The translations under genes were made by a program, and so were the position numbers. This document shows, one piece after another, positions 62,991 through 64,000 of a stretch of 64,000 bases of DNA. The stretch spans positions 1 through 64,000 of the forward strand of contig NZ_JAAGKO020000015.1 in NCBI RefSeq assembly GCF_027947535.2, in the 5' to 3' direction. The notes beneath the pieces were generated by a model. The model had not been told where the DNA came from and did no database searches. It worked only from the letters and a program-made list of their open reading frames with translations. How positions within the stretch are numbered: position 1 is the first letter of the stretch; each line of letters starts with the position of its first letter. The stretch is from Streptantibioticus silvisoli (GTDB lineage Bacteria > Actinomycetota > Actinomycetes > Streptomycetales > Streptomycetaceae).

Positions 62991-63779
62991 TCAACTCCCG
63001 CTGCGCGCAGGCCAGGCCGGACCCGCGGGCGGTTCATCCCCGGTGGCGGTGTCACGAGGGTCCCGCGTCGGTCCGGCGAACGCGTGGGCGCCGATCCAGA
63101 TGCCGGTGACGGAACTGACGTACCGGGCGCCGCACGCGTCGCCGGGAACGACGAGTTGGCAGCCGCCGGATTCGAGCGAGCGCCCGTCCAACGTCGCGGC
63201 CAGCAGGATGGGGGCGTTGCCGAACTCGGGGTCGGTCTCCGCCCAGGCCACCACCGCCTGATGACAGTCGCGACCGGTGACGGCGACGAGCAGGCGCGAC
63301 CGCTCCTTGCGCCGTGCGGTTCGGACGCCGGGGCAGAACGTGGTGAGCACGTCCCGCAGCAGCGGCCCGGTGAACACGTGGTGCTGCGCGCCGCTGGTCA
63401 GGCAGGAGAACGTCACCTCGGCCCGGTGGCTCGGCCATCGCGCGAGTTCGCCCACCCGGAGGGTGACCGTGCGCATCGCCTCTCCGTGGACGCGGAACTC
63501 GGCCGCCGGCGGCACGGAGGGTGTAGGCCGTGGCGCGGAAAGGGACGGCGGCGTTGATTCGGAGGACGCCGGTCGCGGCGCAGCGACCGGCAGCGGCGAT
63601 GCAGCGGCTGCCGGCTGTGACGCTGCGCCCGACCGAGGTGGGACGGCGACCGATGGTGATGCGGTGGCTGGCGGCCGGGGCGTTGCGGTTGCCCAGGACG
63701 AGGCGGTTGCTGCCGGGGGCGGCGTGGCGGTTGCCGAGGATGACCCGAAGGGTGAACTGGTGGGGCTGGAGCGGTTCAT
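62991..63779 (-). CDS. Molybdopterin-oxidoreductase-fold protein with Pro/Ala/Ser-rich N-terminus
   Basis: 262 aa. Residues about 1-95 are Pro/Ala/Ser/Thr-rich with no cysteine. The C-terminal 150 residues match the SUOX-type molybdopterin-binding fold: MRTVTLRVGELARWPSHRAEVTFSCLTSG in family order (given here as positions about 108-135), HHVFTGPLLRDVL, LLVAVTGRDCHQAVVAWAETDPEFG and QLVVPGDACGARYVSSV near the end. Whether cofactor is bound is uncertain. ATG at 63779 is chosen because GGAAGG lies 9 nt upstream; GTG at 63854 is possible. Convergent repeat region lies at its 3' end. Confidence 0.6.
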   Translation of the reverse strand: MNRSSPTSSPFGSSSATATPPPAATASSWATATPRPPATASPSVAVPPRSGAASQPAAAASPLPVAAPRPASSESTPPSLSAPRPTPSVPPAAEFRVHGEAMRTVTLRVGELARWPSHRAEVTFSCLTSGAQHHVFTGPLLRDVLTTFCPGVRTARRKERSRLLVAVTGRDCHQAVVAWAETDPEFGNAPILLAATLDGRSLESGGCQLVVPGDACGARYVSSVTGIWIGAHAFAGPTRDPRDTATGDEPPAGPAWPARSGS

Positions 63780-64000
63780 CGGCGTGACCTTCCCGCAGTA
63801 CGCATCCGGCTGAGGGTTGTCCTTCAGGGAGATTCCCCCGGTGCTGCGGCCCAACCGGTCCTGCGGAGCCCGAGCGCCGGATTTTGTCGCGTCTGCGTAG
63901 GCGGTGGTCGACCACGTTCCGCAGATGCGGTTCCGGCGCCGGAACCGGTCACGGGCAGGGGCGGGTGATCTTCGCGTGGTGTTCGCGTGTGCAGGGCGGG
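63780..64000. other. Window end without a recognised gene
   Basis: I see no convincing start, coding pattern or RNA in the last 221 bases. They are the upstream side of the molybdopterin-fold gene; the sequence is somewhat less GC-biased, with a short GGTTCCGGCGCCGGAACC palindrome near 63931-63948 that might be an operator or part of the next gene's control region. Confidence 0.4.

Overview
The window is a GC-rich actinobacterial chromosome segment that reads as ordinary Streptomyces or a close relative in the Streptomycetaceae. The reasons are the strong GC bias at third codon positions, frequent GTG starts with a few TTG starts, several apparently leaderless genes, and a gene order that I recall (from memory, not a search) as running parallel to the S. 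coelicolor segment from sucB/lpd to pfkA (about SCO2181 down to SCO2119). No rRNA, tRNA, insertion sequence, prophage or CRISPR array was seen. The right-hand 2-3 kb (from about 60.9 kb) looks less conserved.

Layout. 0-4 kb, leftward: the 5' part of sucB (E2 of 2-oxoglutarate dehydrogenase), lpdA and leucyl aminopeptidase pepA. 4-8.4 kb, leftward: a DUF2156 lysyltransferase-like membrane protein, then cobT and a metallo-beta-lactamase/CobU-like fusion of the late cobalamin pathway. 8.5-14 kb: a small conserved protein, a DUF3043 membrane protein, pspA-pspAA (membrane stress), a GNAT protein, nadA and erpA (NAD and Fe-S biogenesis). 14-19.2 kb: a hypothetical membrane protein, a PfkB-family kinase, and a cysteine desulfurase fused to a TusA domain. 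19.5-29.2 kb is the respiratory block: ctaC-ctaD-ctaF, an L,D-transpeptidase, an atypical receiver protein, then ctaE-qcrC-qcrA-qcrB, which together encode the bcc-aa3 cytochrome supercomplex. 29.6-35.8 kb: trpD, a SAM-IV riboswitch in front of a class V aminotransferase, a stand-alone Lrp ligand domain overlapping a rhomboid protease, a zinc-ribbon protein and an NYN-domain protein. 36.3-46 kb is envelope-related: a c-di-AMP riboswitch, two paralogous NlpC/P60 hydrolases, two metallopeptidases, a PIG-V-like GT-C enzyme, a PimB-like GT4 enzyme and a long-chain acyl-CoA ligase. 46-53.5 kb: a phosphoesterase, an SRPBCC/ArsA-like pair, a DUF5304 protein, glucokinase glkA, an EEP-family protein and an alpha/beta hydrolase operon. 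53.7-60.7 kb: a PlsC-type acyltransferase leading into the MacSR-like two-component system, a PhyH-like oxygenase, 6-phosphofructokinase, a RimJ/L-type acetyltransferase and an amidase. 61.3-63.8 kb: a mycothiol-dependent-isomerase-family protein and a molybdopterin-fold protein separated by about 940 bp of scrambled GC-rich repeats.

The most unusual features lie outside the standard genes. (1) Spacers downstream of many genes carry degenerate minisatellite-like repeats, several of which copy the neighbouring gene's own stop-codon context. (2) A 29-bp element of three GTTG half-sites at exact 11-bp spacing occurs at 15.9 kb and again, 26/29 identical, at 61.1 kb, with a third inverted copy beside it. 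(3) Several family members have altered key residues: a CobU domain without its P-loop lysine, an ArsA-like protein without P-loop lysines, and a PfkA with an Asp104/Lys-type (pyrophosphate-like) active site. (4) The desulfurase-TusA fusion is joined by a roughly 95-residue Gly/Ala/Ser repeat linker that coincides with a DNA repeat. (5) Two riboswitches (SAM-IV, c-di-AMP) and several palindromic operators can be recognised by eye.
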